DNA from: an uncultured Saprospiraceae bacterium | Lineage (GTDB): Bacteria; Bacteroidota; Bacteroidia; Chitinophagales; Saprospiraceae | Assembly: GCA_937921525.1 (NCBI GenBank) | Contig: CAKZUM010000693.1 | Location: 1 to 5,301 of the forward strand | Length of the DNA stretch: 5,301 nt | Direction: 5' to 3' | In this document: piece by piece, positions 4,618-5,301 of the stretch | How the letters are laid out: each line of letters opens with the position of its first letter | Position numbering within the stretch: position 1 is the stretch's first letter | Translations under genes and position numbers: made by a program | The notes under the pieces: generated by a model | The model's database searches: none | The model's input: only the letters and a program-made list of their open reading frames with translations | Told to the model about the DNA's origin: nothing

Positions 4618-5301
4618 ATGTTTGAGCAATTTAGTGAGTCTTTTAATAAATTATTTGATAAATTAAGGGGATGGCTAGATGCTATTATCTTGGCTTTACC
4701 GAATATTATTCTTGCTTCTATCGTATTGGGCTTGTCTATCCTAATAGCCCGAAATTTAAAAGGTTTAGCCGAAAAAGCAGTTCAAAGAACGGGTGCTAAT
4801 CGAACAGTAGCAGGGCTACTGGCTAATATTCTAGTGACCGTTTTTATGCTTATTTCTTTGTTTATTATTTTAAACATTCTCGATTTAAGTGATGCACTAA
4901 CCGCACTATTAGGCACAGCTGGAGTTGCTGGTTTGGCCGTAGGTTTGGCTCTGCAAGATCCGATGATTAATTTATTTTCGGGGGTGTTAATGAGCGTTAG
5001 GGATTATTATAATTTAGGTGATTTAGTGGAAACCAATAACTTTTTTGGTAGAATCCAAAAAATAAATTTGCGCTCTACTGTTATTTTATTATCTCAGGGT
5101 CAAGAAGTTATTATTCCTAACAAAGAAGTACTCCAGAAACCCTTAATTAATTACTCCCATAACGGTCGTAGAAGAATTGATATCACCTGTGGTGTTGCCT
5201 ATGGAGACGATTTAGAAAAAGTAAAAAAAGTAGCTATTGAAGCTATAGAAAATAGCGGCTTAGATATAAGAGAAACAAAACCAGTAGAATTTTTTTATAC
5301 T
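4618..5301 (+). CDS. MscS-family small-conductance mechanosensitive channel (3' end outside window)
   Basis: The frame is open from ATG 4618 to the window edge (228 codons, no stop), so the C-terminus is missing. Two hydrophobic helices lie at about 22-44 and 67-88, and the pore-lining third helix at about 93-125 carries GTAGVAGLAVGLALQDPMIN, the signature of MscS (E. coli: GAAGLAVGLALQGSLSN). The upper beta-domain follows with NLGDLVE (132-138) and IIPNKEVLQKPLINYS (165-180), the usual P-N motif. It should sit in the inner membrane and open under membrane tension to release solutes on osmotic downshock. Three transmembrane helices with a short N-terminus match the small, MscS-sized class. 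An Asp-Pro replaces the Gly-Ser after the conserved Gln113, a common variation. No Shine-Dalgarno sequence precedes the start; the nearest -7-like string is TATCTTTT at 4586-4593 without a clear -33 partner. Confidence 0.92.
   Translation, partial: MFEQFSESFNKLFDKLRGWLDAIILALPNIILASIVLGLSILIARNLKGLAEKAVQRTGANRTVAGLLANILVTVFMLISLFIILNILDLSDALTALLGTAGVAGLAVGLALQDPMINLFSGVLMSVRDYYNLGDLVETNNFFGRIQKINLRSTVILLSQGQEVIIPNKEVLQKPLINYSHNGRRRIDITCGVAYGDDLEKVKKVAIEAIENSGLDIRETKPVEFFYT

Overview
This is a 5.3 kb stretch of low-GC DNA. The best guess for the source is the Bacteroidota, possibly a Cytophagia-like lineage. The reasons are start codons that mostly lack a clear Shine-Dalgarno sequence, a TTTG-N20-TAnnTTT-like promoter ahead of the first gene, and a small protein (2340-2705) of a family I know mainly from Bacteroidota genomes. 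The assignment is an inference, not proven by the window.

Layout. (1) Positions 1-144 are non-coding: a possible terminator half at the left edge and a candidate promoter. (2) Positions 145-2159 hold a two-gene, translationally coupled operon on the + strand. It encodes a radical SAM protein with a C-terminal helix-hairpin-helix domain, followed by a DUF4130-type protein. This pair is known only as a predicted DNA modification or repair system, and its chemistry is, to my knowledge, undetermined. The radical SAM protein ends exactly in QLSLF, a canonical sliding-clamp-binding pentapeptide. (3) Positions 2160-2339 carry two hairpins; the second is a strong, probably bidirectional terminator. 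(4) Positions 2340-2705 on the - strand encode a small protein of a family often misnamed 'phosphoribosylpyrophosphate synthetase'. (5) Positions 2706-2995 are a repeat-rich gap. It contains an 81-bp unit with inverted ends, a 14-bp perfect palindrome, a four-tract G-run block able to form a G-quadruplex, and a very short truncated-looking reading frame. (6) Positions 2996-4417 on the - strand encode a YbjT-like NAD(P)-binding protein with a DUF2867 C-terminus. (7) Positions 4418-4617 look intergenic, but on the - strand they hold what may be the decayed 3' end of a gene lying 17 nt upstream of the dehydrogenase gene. (8) Positions 4618-5301 on the + strand encode an MscS-type mechanosensitive channel cut off by the right edge.

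How the genes work together. Only the radical SAM/DUF4130 pair forms a clear functional unit, with a 1-nt stop/start overlap and a shared downstream terminator. The dehydrogenase and channel genes are divergent and the small - strand gene stands alone; nothing here ties them to the repair pair. No uracil-DNA glycosylase gene, the third partner seen in some other genomes, is present in the window.
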